Positions 25,391 through 36,732 of a DNA stretch of 64,000 nt are shown piece after piece; position 1 is the stretch's first letter, and every line of letters begins with the position of its first letter. Source of the stretch: Taenia hydatigena (lineage: Eukaryota; Platyhelminthes; Cestoda; Cyclophyllidea; Taeniidae); assembly GCA_036345935.2 (NCBI GenBank), contig JADWOT020001877.1, positions 1 to 64,000 of the forward strand. The letters run 5' to 3'. The notes beneath the pieces are model-generated. The model saw only the letters and a program-made list of their open reading frames with translations, searched no databases and was not told where the DNA came from. The translations under genes and the position numbers were made by a program.

Positions 25391-25697
25391 GATGAGTTAA
25401 GCGTTGCCATCGCCTATGCATGTAGCGCATCGAACTGCGTGGACTCCCACCTCCAAAACAACTCATTCTAGCGACTTTCTACTTTGGGCATAGGTCCCCA
25501 TAAGAACAGCCTTAAAAGAAATCAATTTATTCTTAAAAGGTTGAGGTGCACAAAGTGGCTGCCATCAAAACATGCCATGAGGAGTACGAAGCACTTAGAA
25601 CAGCAAAACACCAACATCACAGCCACTAAATGAAAGACAGCCAAGGTCAGTCTGCAGACGCTTTATAGAGAAAGCCAATAACTTGGTTTGTCAGTTC
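25390..25697 (-). repeat. 3' untranslated region and flank of the homeobox gene, duplicated elsewhere
   Basis: Matches 27840-28180 (same orientation) and the region 1663-1890 (opposite strand) over the sequence after the stop codon, including the CTGCAGACTGACCTT block and the GGAGGTGGGAGTCCAC block at the far end. Confidence 0.8.
25526..25531 (-). terminator. Polyadenylation signal AATAAA of the homeobox gene
   Basis: AATAAA on the minus strand about 170 bases after the stop codon of the homeobox gene; spacing and orientation fit. The homologous place in copy D reads AAACAAATAATTG and has lost the perfect hexamer. Confidence 0.6.
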
Positions 25698-26680
25698 TTA
25701 TAATTTCTTGATATGCTCGTCTTCGTCATCCTGCCTTTGGTCTGTTTCAGAGCAAGGCTGATTTTCAAGAGACCCTGCCAGCGTCGTAAATTGTTGCTTG
25801 GGCTTCTGTTGTGATTGAGAGTCAATTGATGGGATGCTTCTAGCCATATTACGAACGTTTGGCCGTGCTAGATGCGGCTCATTGTCAAAAAATATCCCAC
25901 CGATTCTCTTTCTTTTGTAGCGCTGGTTCAGGAACCACAGCTTGATCTAACAGAAAAGTCGATGACGAGTTTGGACGACTCAATAGTGGACAATCAATCA
26001 CTACACACTAATAGCTCTCTATTAAACAAGCTCATTTAACACCCTAATGCTTGATTAACCTGAGTCTCCGTCATGTTGATTCGATGTGCCAATTCTTCAC
26101 GCTCACTCAATTTTAGGCATTTCTTCTTGTTAAAGCATTTAACCAACACACCGATTTGGTACGGAGTGAAGAGACACCCGCGTCTTCCTTGTCTTTGTGC
26201 CTCAGATACTGTCTGGCGCACCTGAGACTGTTCTGCGGTTGACGTTGTAAAGAAGTTTCCTGAATCATGCATAGGTACGGGAGCACCAATTCGGTGGAGC
26301 AAAGAGTAATTGGGAAGTGATGCGACATTTGTATGAAGTCGTTGGCACGTATGTCGCAGTGGGAACGGTTGCTGTGCCTGTGGTTGCAGCAGCTGCTGGC
26401 ATAACATTGAAGAAGTGTTGAATTGGAGTGGGTTCGTTGTTAGGAGGATCAGAGACGTTGTAATAGTTCGAATTTGGTCTGTGCCTCCACCTGGCAAAAA
26501 AGGCATAAAACCTTCAGGTACAAAAGTGCGCATACAAGGCGATACATAAGGAGTGATAAAATAATTTGATGAACAATACCGTTTGCTTGCAGTATTACCA
26601 GATGTTGGAGGTGTTCGGGATTGAGGAGGTCCACAGATATTATCAATGTAAAGCTGCGCATGATAAAACAGTGACCGCAC
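25698..26680 (-). CDS. Divergent NK-2-type homeobox protein, two exons (copy A)
   Basis: Exon 1 is 26680-26060 (207 codons) and exon 2 is 25946-25698 (82 codons plus TAA); the 113 bp intron has CAG/GTTAAT and CTGTTAG/A edges and splits the homeodomain between positions 44 and 45, a place where many homeobox genes carry an intron. The predicted protein is 289 residues, a DNA-binding regulator expected in the nucleus. The homeodomain is residues 164-223: F8, L16, F20, L26, L34, W48, F49, N51, R53 are all present, and Y54 is the hallmark of the NK-2 class. Unusual residues are Leu at position 50 (normally Gln) and Gln at 52 (His in NK-2). After the domain come a Gln/Ser-rich stretch and an acidic tail (RQDDEDE). 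The N-terminal part shows no known domain. The frame is uninterrupted, and TATA and polyadenylation signals flank it. Start choice (ATG 26680) is the first in-frame Met after the TATA box. Confidence 0.85.
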
Positions 26681-26716
26681 GGCTCTGCGCTGTTCCTTGG
26701 ACTCATTTCCTCACTG

Positions 26717-26724
26717 TATTTATA
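26717..26724 (-). promoter_or_regulatory. TATA box upstream of the homeobox gene
   Basis: TATAAATA on the minus strand, 37 bases before the chosen ATG; an ATTGG (inverted CCAAT) lies a little further upstream. With a normal TATA-to-start distance the leader would be only about 10 bases, so transcription could also start elsewhere. Confidence 0.5.
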
Positions 26725-27082
26725 GGCTATAGGAGCCAATAAAATTTGAATTTACGGGTCAGACTAATGAGATTCGTGAGTATCAATCGCGTTGAACCAA
26801 CTACTCTCAACGACGTCATGTCATGCTCAAGCGTTAGACACGAGTCTACCCGTGAGGGATGACAACTAATCGTTGCACGACTTGAATTCATGCCACCACA
26901 GCAGTATCCATGACTTATGCCTGAAAAGTTGTCTACAGCTCTGAGCGATCATCTGTCACGAAATTCGAGGCCTGTCCAATAATTATGATTTTCACATCCA
27001 GTTAGCAAACTATCCATTCTGAGACTTCTGCACACTCCAGAGTTTAAAACCAGGTCTGTCAGCGGCCTCGCCATCCTGTAAC

Positions 27083-27555
27083 ACGCAGAACCAAACACCT
27101 CCGAGTTCATGGCATGGTGGTTGGTGCCATGCGAATCACAGCAACAAATTCAGCACCTCTAGCGCAATGAAAAGAGCACGCAAACATGACAGCAGTGTGA
27201 GCGTAAACCTACCTGATTTATGGATGCGGTGTTACGTTTGTTGATGCTATGCATGTGGAAGTACCTACAATAGGTGGATATTTCTGCATAACTCGGTGGA
27301 CGCAGAGCGCACTGCGTGCTCATCCATGTGTTACATGACCTCAAAGGATGAAGGAATTAACTGTGCGATGAAAAATAAGACACGTCAATTCAAAACCCAC
27401 ACAATTAGCATAGAACCTAATACACATCGAATGATGCGAACACGGGGCCAATAGTACTTCAAAGTACTCGGCAATCGATGTTAGTCTTTACCCCCTTCCC
27501 TCCCTTCCATAATTTTGGTAACAAGTAGACAGAGAGGAGGACTGATGGTCCCGAC
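27083..27555 (-). repeat. 5' flank block of the homeobox gene, duplicated at 32790-33246
   Basis: Shares ordered blocks with 32790-33246 in the same orientation: CACCTCTAGCGCAA, TTTGTTGAT, CATCCATG-GT-ACATGACCTCAA, CCAATAGTACTTCA, and CCTTCCATAATTTTG followed by GAGAGGAGGACTGA. The two differ by many substitutions and small indels. No open frame is shared; this is probably regulatory or intergenic sequence carried along in a tandem duplication of the homeobox locus. Confidence 0.8.
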
Positions 27556-27599
27556 ACATTAGGCTACTCTCACTGCCATACACAACTGAATCATGTCAG

Positions 27600-27740
27600 T
27601 TCGTTATCAACGTGACAGCCGCTGAGAAATTGCATACATTTGTAAGCCATTAGTGATCAGATGGATACTAATGAAATCATGCTGAGGTGATGAGGTGTCG
27701 AATTCTAAGTACTGATCAAGCTATTTCTTCCATGCAACAG
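27600..27740 (-). repeat. Short block shared with the 3' side of the protease-like copies
   Basis: The stretch around TTTGTAAGCCATTAGTGATCAG and GAGGTGATGAGG recurs at about 45940-46010 and 58800-58860, where it lies on the 3' side of the ubiquitin-protease-like fragments. It suggests that the protease and homeobox loci once sat side by side. Confidence 0.6.
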
Positions 27741-27839
27741 GGGGTTTTGGGAGGTGAACTAATTTGTGGGCCTTGAAAGTGACATGGAACATGGACCTAA
27801 CTCTAATAGACATTACCGCCGACTGCTTCGACAGGTTAA

Positions 27840-28180
27840 GCCTTGTCGGCGCTCATGCATGTGATACATGAAACCGTGTGGACTCTCGCCTCCAAAACAA
27901 TTCATTTTGGCGACTCCCAACTCCAAGCATAGCTCCCACGAGAACATCTTTAAAAGACATCAGTTTTACGTATTTATGAAAAATTAAGGCGCACAAAGTC
28001 GCTACCATTAAAACATGTTATGAGAACCACAAAACAGCTAGAACAACAAAATGCCGACATCACATGCACTAAATGAAAGACAGCTAAGTTCAGTCCGCAG
28101 ACGCTTCATAGAGGAAGCCAATAACTCGCTTTGCATTACTAAAGTTGGCCGTTAATAGCTTCACTTGATATCTACCATCA
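27840..28180 (-). pseudogene. Remnant of a homeobox gene 3' end (copy C)
   Basis: Matches the 3' flank of copy A at 25390-25697 in the same orientation (CTCCAAAACAA-TCATT, AAACATG, CACTAAATGAAAGACAGC, CGCAGACGCTT-ATAGAG-AAGCCAATAAC). Similarity fades near the coding end (28150-28180). The homeodomain was not found. Together with the 5' flank copy at 32790-33246 this outlines a tandem copy C, about 27840-33246, whose coding middle is lost and which is interrupted by the foldback element. Confidence 0.65.
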
Positions 28181-31100
28181 CACTGTTAGAGTGAAAAAAG
28201 TAAAAAGATCGGAAGTATGTAGATTTGACAAATGCAGAGGTTGTGCATTGTGCACCACGCCAAGTGAGTTTTCGGCAGAGCGCATAATTCGTGGTAGGCC
28301 TTATGTGCTGCCAGTAGGCTCAGTGAAACACATCTTCGTTATGCCGAAACGGTCGCGCCGCTCTTCTCCCCCACTAGGCCAGCAGCGACTTCATCACTTA
28401 TACCGAGGGGTCCTAGAACGACGGCCTACAGAGAGTGGGGTCATGTAGAAGACCTTAGGTCAGGTCAAGGTTGGCACGGCTTTCATGAGAGATGTAACCA
28501 TCTCAAAATACATTGAAATCCTCTGCTTTTCACTCACTGAACGAAATGCACAAATTCCGTGTTAGGAAATCGTTAATAATTGCGACAGCGCTTACAAGGG
28601 CTCGTATGGGTCTAAGAAACACCTCCAACAATATCACTCGTTCGAGAATTGAATCTATTAATGAGGAAGGATAAGTGCTTGGCTGAATAGATGCAAATGT
28701 TTTCATTCTTCGAGCACAAAGTATGACAAACGGACGCACCTTTTGGAAACGATGACCTCTCACCCCTCAGCTCTATCCACTGCAGAGACATGGTAAATTC
28801 ATACACAACCTTTTCAACTTGTAGCGCCTAGCAGACGTCTCGATATCCTCCTCCCCATCTCCACAGGCGGGAAGGTAGAGCATGGCACTCACGGCTCGGG
28901 AAAGTCAAGCCACCACCGACAGTTTTATCGTTACCCAACTCCATATCTGGTCATTGTAGAAAGGGTTACAGAATGCTCATTAAAGTTGAGCGCATCTTTA
29001 GAAGACAGTCGCATTCTAGTCAGTGACTGTCCTCATTTCTCTGTCCCCTCTCACCTGTGTAGCAGGTCCTACAGAGCTTTAGCTTCCTCGACACCCCGCA
29101 GGGGGTGTGATACGCATTCAATAGCAAAAGTGTTCAAGACTACAAAATTGGAGAACATGGGATCGTAAGGCTGTTTGGTGCTTTTAGTCATAATGAAAAT
29201 GCTGCAAACTGATGTTAAGGACATGCTCTCAATTGTTTGAATGCTGCAAGAGGGGGATCTGTGCATATCGCGGATTGCATTACTAGTTGTAGTAGAGCAT
29301 GGGTGAAGCATTTACTAGTGGCTCAAAGGGGTTTAAAAGCTTCAAAGCCCTCGAGGGTAAGGCGAGGTGCAGTGAGAGAAGCTAAGGTAACTGGAAAATA
29401 AGGCACTGATAAATAAGTCTCATAAACATTTGGTTTTTACTGGGAAAGAGAGACCCCATAGGTAAAAGGAAATGAGATGAATGGATACCTAGGTGGAAGG
29501 AGAGGAGTTGAGTCACACCGGGTTGACTGCTCGCCTAAGCCACTTCCACTGCCTGTCTTAATCACATCGCCAGCACAAGGTCAGCAATGAGGACTGTCCT
29601 CTTCACCCACATCCTCGCCATCATTGGGCGGTAGAGGAACAACGTCTCGAGGCCTGTAAACCCAATGATAGTGCCTAGGTCACCCATAAACCCTGACAGC
29701 AACATGCGAGAAGGACGTCGCATACAATGAAGGATGCTTGGTAAAACGCCCATAGTGAACACATTGAATGAACATGAAATGAAGGAAAGATCCACATCAC
29801 CAGTCGAATTGAGCAATTGGCGGAAATGGACTCCAGATCAGACGGTGATCACTGCATCACACAAGGTGAATGCATCAACGAGCTTTCAGTTGAAAGGAGA
29901 ACCTGTAGTCAACGATATTTCATTCACCCACGTTCCTCCTTTATTCACTGCCGGTAAATGAAGTTGAGAAAGAAGTTAGGAGCAGCGGCGTGGGTGGTGG
30001 TAGACTTAAATACTGCTGTTGGTCCTCTATAAATGCAAAGACAATCTATTCAGAGAGCCCTTGCATTTGTGGCCCACGATGCTATTATTACTTTGGCCTT
30101 TTGACTCGCCAAAAGAATGTCGTCCAACACAAGTTCTGTGCTTCACAGTACACAATTATGAGCCTTATCAACACTTGTCACTGCGAGGAACACACATGAC
30201 TTACTCAGAATCTGTGTGTTTCTACTCTCTTCTGCCCCATTTGCAATTTAACCAGCTCTTACGTCACAAAAGGTCTGCTTTGTAAAGGTGGTGGTTAAGA
30301 ATTCAGTTTGTTCTTCTGAACTAGAAGAGTTTAACTGGGCTTTTAATAGGTAGAAGTTTCTCATCAAGCCCCCAGCATGATTAGTTGCCATCCCCAATGA
30401 CATGACTTCTTTGAGAGTAGTTGTTCTGATACGATTAATGATCTTTGGAATTTATTCGTGTGTTTTTGGGCATCTTGCGTGTGGGAGCTCTGTTAGCAAC
30501 GCTGCCCAAACTTCTCATCGGAAACTGTTTCCGCAAGCAGTTTGAAGAGGAGTTGCTGGCAAGGTGGCAGCGAGAGATGCCTTCAAACTCAGAACTTTAG
30601 ATGCCGCCTTATAAGACAACTCTTTTTTCATTTATTTTCTCACATATAAAACTGGTGTAGAGAACAATACTTCTACGCCTTGCATTTTTTCGAGTTGGCT
30701 CCTCGTCTTTCTTCTTTCCTTTACTTCATTCTTTACTGTTCGTCTTTGTTACGCCTCCCATTTAGGAAGATAAACTCATTACTTAATCTTGGTGGAGTGG
30801 TTCTCTTTTCATTGGAAGCTAGCTAAAGTTTGGGGTCGGTTTCAGCGCCTGGTAGGGTGTCGGGGTTACCACCTAGGAAGGCTGATGTGAGTGTTGTCTT
30901 CCGCCCTCTCAAACTGGAACCAGAAGTCCGCAACTTATGATCAGAGTAGAGCTGCTCGTTGGATGGATCATGTTGTGGCACTCCATCGCTTCATCCACAG
31001 CAAATGCCACATCCAGAAAAAAAGAGGGGTCGTGATGCCACAGTTGGGAGTTGCAGTTCTATAGCACCTTCACAGATCAAAATAGAGCTCATTAAACACA

Positions 31101-31554
31101 TTCAGCCAAAAGATGTCAAGTTTTATGAAAAAAGCTATAAAATACAGTGCGAATTGACGCCTATTCGGTCCACGAGTTGATGATGATTTCGACCTAAAAG
31201 GCATTTTCAGAAATCGATTTCAACATTACTGCAAATAGGCTGCTCTACGTGGAACTGTTGTGATACAGGGAGTATGTAAATGAAAGATTAAGGGAAACAA
31301 AACCCGAAAAATACATTAATGTCCATAAAATGTAAACAAATAGAAATAACTTCAGCCCCGCATACGCTCAGCCACCAAGACGACTACTACTTCAACCCAA
31401 TCTCCAAGATGGCGTTGCTTTCAGCCTAAAGACACCATTAGTAAAGGGGTTACCTCCAAGAAGTTCCAAATAAACTAGTAGTATTTTCAGGCCCACGATC
31501 AAACACCATCATGGCCTTAAGCTCGATCTGGGGCTACCCCGAATTAATCCCATT
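28181..31554. other. No recognisable gene
   Basis: Short frames at 28191-28448, 29734-29961 and 30959-31180 (+) and 29562-29816 (-) show no motifs. It occupies the place where the body of homeobox copy C would be expected, but no homeobox sequence was seen. Confidence 0.45.
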
Positions 31555-32769
31555 ATATGTTTAAACCTACCCTTAGTTGAAAAGAGATTTAGTTAGCGAA
31601 GATGCCATTTACAGTTTTGCATTCGCCTCTGTTTATGTCGAGGTGATTGTGTTCATCCCCAAATTATTAGTCCCTTTCAGACTATCTCTAATATTTCTGC
31701 TCAAAATTTGCCATTAAAATAGGAAAACTTTATGCCCACAACAAATGGTCATTAGTTGGATAATTGCTGCTTTATTCCTAATGTTCCTGTCTACTTTGTT
31801 ATCAGGTACCAAAATTCGACCCACTGAGAAGGAAGCAAAGACCCAACAATGAATAATCCTTGGGGCCGAAACGATTAAAGACTGATGGTTGGGTCATCAG
31901 CAACTGTGCACATCAATGAATAGGCTGTAGAGATGTAAGTTAACCAAGCTGTCATCCGAATGGGTGAAATGCATCTTTGTTAAAATATGAACTTAAATTG
32001 AAACGGCCTTTCACAAACTAAGAGCCAATTAGGTTCCCCTATAAAATCTCTGTTGTTGAAGCGTTGAAAATTTCCTGAATGCTGCGGCTAGGTAAAAAGA
32101 TTCTAAAGATCTGCTTTTAGTGATGCAGATACTTAACTAGAACCCATTCTAGACGATGTGTGGAGGTGTGATTCCTAGACGATTCGGGTAGGTAACTTTG
32201 TACTTATAAGCACTCTTTTTACACAGCAGAAAAGGAAAAAGTTAATTACAAACACTTTCTTGCTAAAGAACTAACAAATAATTTGTAAACCATGCTGGCG
32301 TAAAAGTTCACATGGCCCAAGTGGATGTTTAGAAAGTGCTGAAGGAGAAATATCTTTTTGAGAGTTTGGTAAAAGCACTCAGAAAAGTATTTAAGCTATA
32401 AATTTCCAAGTGAAAGATTAATTTGCATCCAAATTTATGACGGATTAATCAAATTAAGTCGAATTTAATTTTATTTGTTGGGTCTTTGCTTCCTTCTCAG
32501 TGGGTCGAATTTTGGTACCTGATAACAAAGTAGACAGGAACATTAGGAATAAAGCAGCAATTATCCAACTAATGACCATTTGTTGTGGGCATAAAGTTTT
32601 CCTATTTTAATGGCAAATTTTGAGCAGAAATATTAGAGATAGTCTGAAAGGGAATAATAATTTGGGGATGAACACAATCACCTCGACATAAACAGAGGCG
32701 AATGCAAAACTGTAAATGGCTTCTTCGCTAACTAAATCTCTTTTCAACTATGGGTAGGTTTAAGCATAT
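31555..32769. mobile_element. Foldback element with 295 bp inverted terminal arms, non-autonomous
   Basis: Left arm 31555-31849 and right arm 32475-32769 are inverted repeats of equal length; by eye I count four mismatches and no indel. Outer ends share ATATG-T/C-TTAAACCTACCC. The 625 bp between the arms has no long open frame, so no transposase is encoded. No convincing target-site duplication was found next to the outer ends. The structure fits a non-autonomous DNA transposon with long terminal inverted repeats; an inverted duplication made by repair is the alternative. The high arm identity says it is young or under gene conversion, unlike everything around it. Confidence 0.75.
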
Positions 32770-32789
32770 TCAAAATCGGACACCGCGTT

Positions 32790-33246
32790 CATGGCGCAGC
32801 GGTCAGAGGTCATGCTATTCACAGCAACAAATCCATCACCTCTAGCGCAAAAAAAGAGTTCACAAAAATAACAGCGCCGTTTGTGTAAACTCACCTGACC
32901 GGTGAATTTGGTGTCGGGTTTGTTGATTATATACATGAGGAAGTAGCTACAAAAGGCAGGTGTGTCTGCCTTTTAATTAAGGGACATAGACCATAACGCG
33001 TACCCATCCATGCGTCACATGACCTCAAGTGGTGAGAGGATTATTTGTGCGATCAAAAATGAAACACATCGTTTGAAAATCCATCGAATTAGCATGAAAA
33101 TTTAACTCACTTCGATTGATAAGAATACGAGACCAATAGTACTTCAGAGAACACAACAATCGCTGTCAAGATCTACCTCAATTCCCCTTCCCCTCCTTCC
33201 ATAATTTTGATGATAATCAAGCTGAGAGGAGGACTGAGGATCCCTC
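32790..33246 (-). repeat. Second copy of the homeobox 5' flank block
   Basis: Partner of 27083-27555. It lies between the foldback element and the last exon of the ryanodine-receptor pseudogene, so the homeobox and receptor sequences adjoin here. Confidence 0.8.
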
Positions 33247-33360
33247 TATTCAAAAAGTAAACAAACTGATCATTAGTCACGATAACATAAAGCTTAGACG
33301 AATTAGACTGAAAAAAAACGGTTTGACCCTTGCGTGTTGGGGACCGTGCGTTCGGTCGAA

Positions 33361-36300
33361 TCAGCTAAGCCTTGATTTGTCTGCCAGTGGAATTAAATAA
33401 ACGTGCAAGCGGTTAGCGATTTTGTGTTTGCGTTTAATGTGTTGATCAAAGCCATGTGTAGTGGCATCAAAGTACTCCTTCCCGATGCCTCAGATAAGGC
33501 ACTTGGACCACAAGTCCACCCCCACATGCTCTGACTGGTTTCGCAGGTCGCCAAAGTCGTCGATGATGGGACCTGCGAAAAGCAAGGAAGATAATTTGGA
33601 CATACAATTTCACAATCTGTTAATAATCAGGAGCTCCGAACACACACCTAGCACTATTGTCATTTCGATAAACTAATTTGAGTGGGTCCTGTCGTCGACC
33701 TCGTCGATTGCCGGTGATGACTACCAGTCCATCCATGCACCCACCAAAGTTCCATCTAGATTTATTCACGTCCTATTAATAAAATCAAAAATCCCGACTT
33801 CGTCTGCTAGATCCTAATTTAGGGTCTAACAGAAGGAGGGACTCGAATGTCGGCGGGCGAATGCAGGCAGGTACATTCCGCGGCCTGCAGACCCATCCCT
33901 ATGGAGGAGGTGGCGGCTCGGACACCGCATGCCTTTTGGTGTGTCTGTCTGAAATCAATCAGCAAAACCAATGCATGAGATAGGTTTCGATGAGTGATGA
34001 CTTTACAGCTGAATAGCACCAGGACAGCTGTTAGATATGCCTACCGTATCAGAGGCCATAACCGATGGCGATTTTACCATGACAAGGCGTCGTGCCCTTA
34101 CCCGAAAAGGGGCACTTCTTATTAAGCAAAAGGTCCCATTCGTGCACACTTTGTTTTGATAAAAGCTCAACCATTCTTGTAGCACCAGGGCAGAAAAATA
34201 AGCCTTTCAATCTAAATTCCAAATGGTGCGGCTGGAATTGCCTCGTGAAAATGGAGACTTTAGTAGACAATTTTCCACTTAATTGAAAAGTGCAATTGAG
34301 GTCAAACCTCTGTTTTTACATAAGATTAGCTATTATTTGATAAATGGGGAAGACAACAGGACATCCAATTGATGCGACCACATTTATCAAAATGGATTTC
34401 ATGTGATATAAATTTGTGGAGGACAATCACATCAACCCTGGATAGACAACAATGCGCTAAAGAGACAGGGTAGCTTAAATCTACTTATCAATTGAAATGG
34501 TCAAAAATTAAGAGGTCTGTCCTTTTTCGCCTATTAAGCCAATTAAGAGAATAGCGCGGAAGCACAAACCTCGAATAGTCGCTAAAGGATGATAATGACA
34601 ACGAAGAAAAGTAACATGGAAAGGAGGATCCGCAGCGCTCCATTTGCATCACCGTTGAGTGGTTCAATCTCATCGCCATTTCCATCGCCTGCTCGTAGAC
34701 CCGTGTGGAGGTAGAAGACGAAGCACCGGAGAGTAGGAAAAGGGAGATGACCTACAGCGTTTGTTATACAGAAAAGAAAACAAGAAATGATGGGAGTGTG
34801 GTAATGAAATTACTCACAGTCAACATGTCAATGCACTTGTATTCTCTCTCTCCGTCCTCCTCTTTAGCGTAGACTTAACGGAAAATGTAGAACGCGAATG
34901 ACAGTGTAAAGGTATATCACAAATGAAGTCAGCACGGCTGTCAATACGAGCTTAAACAGACAGGCCATCCAAGTCAGGAATCCATCGAAAGGTCCAGAAG
35001 GGTAAAAGTAGTAGGCAGCTGCTTAATCGCCTATCAGAATTCCGTCTTGTCGGCGGTTTACTTGCGAACCAAATTTTGGGGATGTTTGCTATCTTGACAC
35101 GAATCTACCAGGTCTGTGGACCGAAGTCCACCTCCTTCAGCCAATGGAAGCATCAATTTCAGCCTGTGTCCACCGCTCTTATGCTCCAAATGCTGAAGAC
35201 TTAATTTTAGACATTTCGCAATGAATTAGGTTCTCTAATCACGTGGCCTGCAATCTCATCAGCTTTGTGCCTAACGAACGACCAAACTCATGTCAGTCAA
35301 AGTCACGCTCCCGTGGCTGGATTTACATTACCATGTAATGACAGTCACGTCGGGTTGATAAGCCAATTTTGGGCAGAAAACTCACGTTATCCCTAAGTCA
35401 CTATCTACTACACTCACATCCTAGTAAAAGTATTGCACTAGGCTCGGACAGGGTATCACGTGGCCATTACACCTATAGCGAAAAGGTCAAAAACACAAAT
35501 GTGGTCGCAACCACCATTGTCAAATGACCAAAGGCCAAAGTATCGCGGCTTTTGGTTACATGCGACAAATAAAGCGAAGCATGACTGGGTTAAAATCTCG
35601 TAGACAGGCGCACTGGGAGGCTTATAAATGCTTTAAACAATCATAATTCCTTAGAGCAGTAATTTGAAATTGACTTTTTCACCTAAATGAGTTTGGCTAT
35701 GCCAATGACTGCTTAAATGGAAGAAGGTCACCCAATGTTGGTTGAAAAGGCTGTGGAGGGTGTACATTCACGCTGGTTAAGCGAAAATACTCTGTTTTCA
35801 TGATTGGCTGCACATTAAAAAGATTAAGCCTGATAGTCAGCCAAACAACTCAAAGAGCTGGAATTCCACTAGATCAGTCACGTCTCACGCGATAGATGTC
35901 AGTGGAACAGGGTGTCAGACATGACCTACAACAGGCCATTACGTGATGCGCCAAGTTACCAGAATACCGTAAGGTTTGACCTATTTGTTTTCCATTGTGT
36001 GTAACCGATTGTACAATGGTGGCCAGTTTTTTGAAGGAAATAGCCACATCCATCAAGTGGTATGAAAAGAAGAAGTAGTTTGCATTTCTTAGCCGGGAAA
36101 CGATAAAGTAGACCACAAGGTATAGGAACGACTAAATAGAAAAGAAAAATGCGTAAGGATTATCTCCTTAGTAAAGTCCGATCTTGAAGTCACTTGAAAC
36201 CAACATTATCCGTGATGATGACACCCCACTTCCAAAGCAGGTATTGTAGATCCATCTCCTGAAGCCACGTTGGATGGAATTAACTGTTATGAGGCCTCCT

Positions 36301-36732
36301 CAGAACATCCACTTAAAGTGATTCTACTGCTATCTCCCTTGTAGTTGCCAGTTTGCATTCCAGGAAGTCGCTTTATCTGCTGTTAAACATACCGCTCTTA
36401 ATACTTCTTAAGGACTTCTTAAAGGAATTATCTCAGTGCGTGTGAGGGGAGCTGGAAGTAGAAAGAACCTGTTTGTCCCACTGAGCTCTTAGCTCTTCGT
36501 TAGAAGGCTGTTCGGCTATCCATTTGCCTTTGAATTTGAGCAATCGAGATATTTCTTTCTCCCGTTTGAATATAACGAGCGGAACCTGGCAGCATAGGGT
36601 GAGATCCATTAAGGCTTGAGAAAACAGTTGTGGCCTCGACTGTTAGATGGCTCACCTTCAAAATGTAGTAAGCAACAAGCACATCCATGGAGAAGATTGA
36701 GTGAGCAATAACGAGTATCTTCAACAATTGAC
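33361..36732 (-). pseudogene. Ryanodine receptor C-terminal channel region, six-exon pseudogene
   Basis: Six blocks on the minus strand align in order with the membrane part of ryanodine receptors, the calcium-release channels of sarco/endoplasmic reticulum. E1 36732-36656: AHSIFSMDVLVAYYILK before GTGAGC. E2 36585-36205: VPLVIFKREKEI, WIAEQP, ending WKWGVIITDN. E3 36131-35985: SFLYLVVYFIV, FFFSYHLMDVA, SVTHNGKQ. E4 34950-34818: LVLTAVLTSFVIYLYTV, then a shifted frame with YKCIDMLT before GTGAGT. E5 34725-34569: CFVFYLHTGLRAG, with the pore filter GGGIGDE changed to GDGNGDE. E6 33572-33361: IIDDFGDLR, GIGKEYFD, THGFDQH. Damage: stop for Trp in E2 (NYWDKF region) and further stops in E2, frameshift in E4, AG of the E5 acceptor now GG, TAG in E5, and TGA (33490-33492) for a zinc-finger Cys in E6. 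Introns are present, so this is a DNA-level copy. Earlier and final exons were not found. Confidence 0.93.

Noticed and set aside
26449..26739. 96-codon minus frame overlapping homeobox exon 1
   Set aside because: Shadow frame of the homeobox exon; no motif.
31555..31566. TTAA next to the arm ends as a piggyBac-type target duplication
   Set aside because: The arms' similarity continues outside TTAA (ATATG on both sides), so TTAA is inside the repeat rather than a target site.
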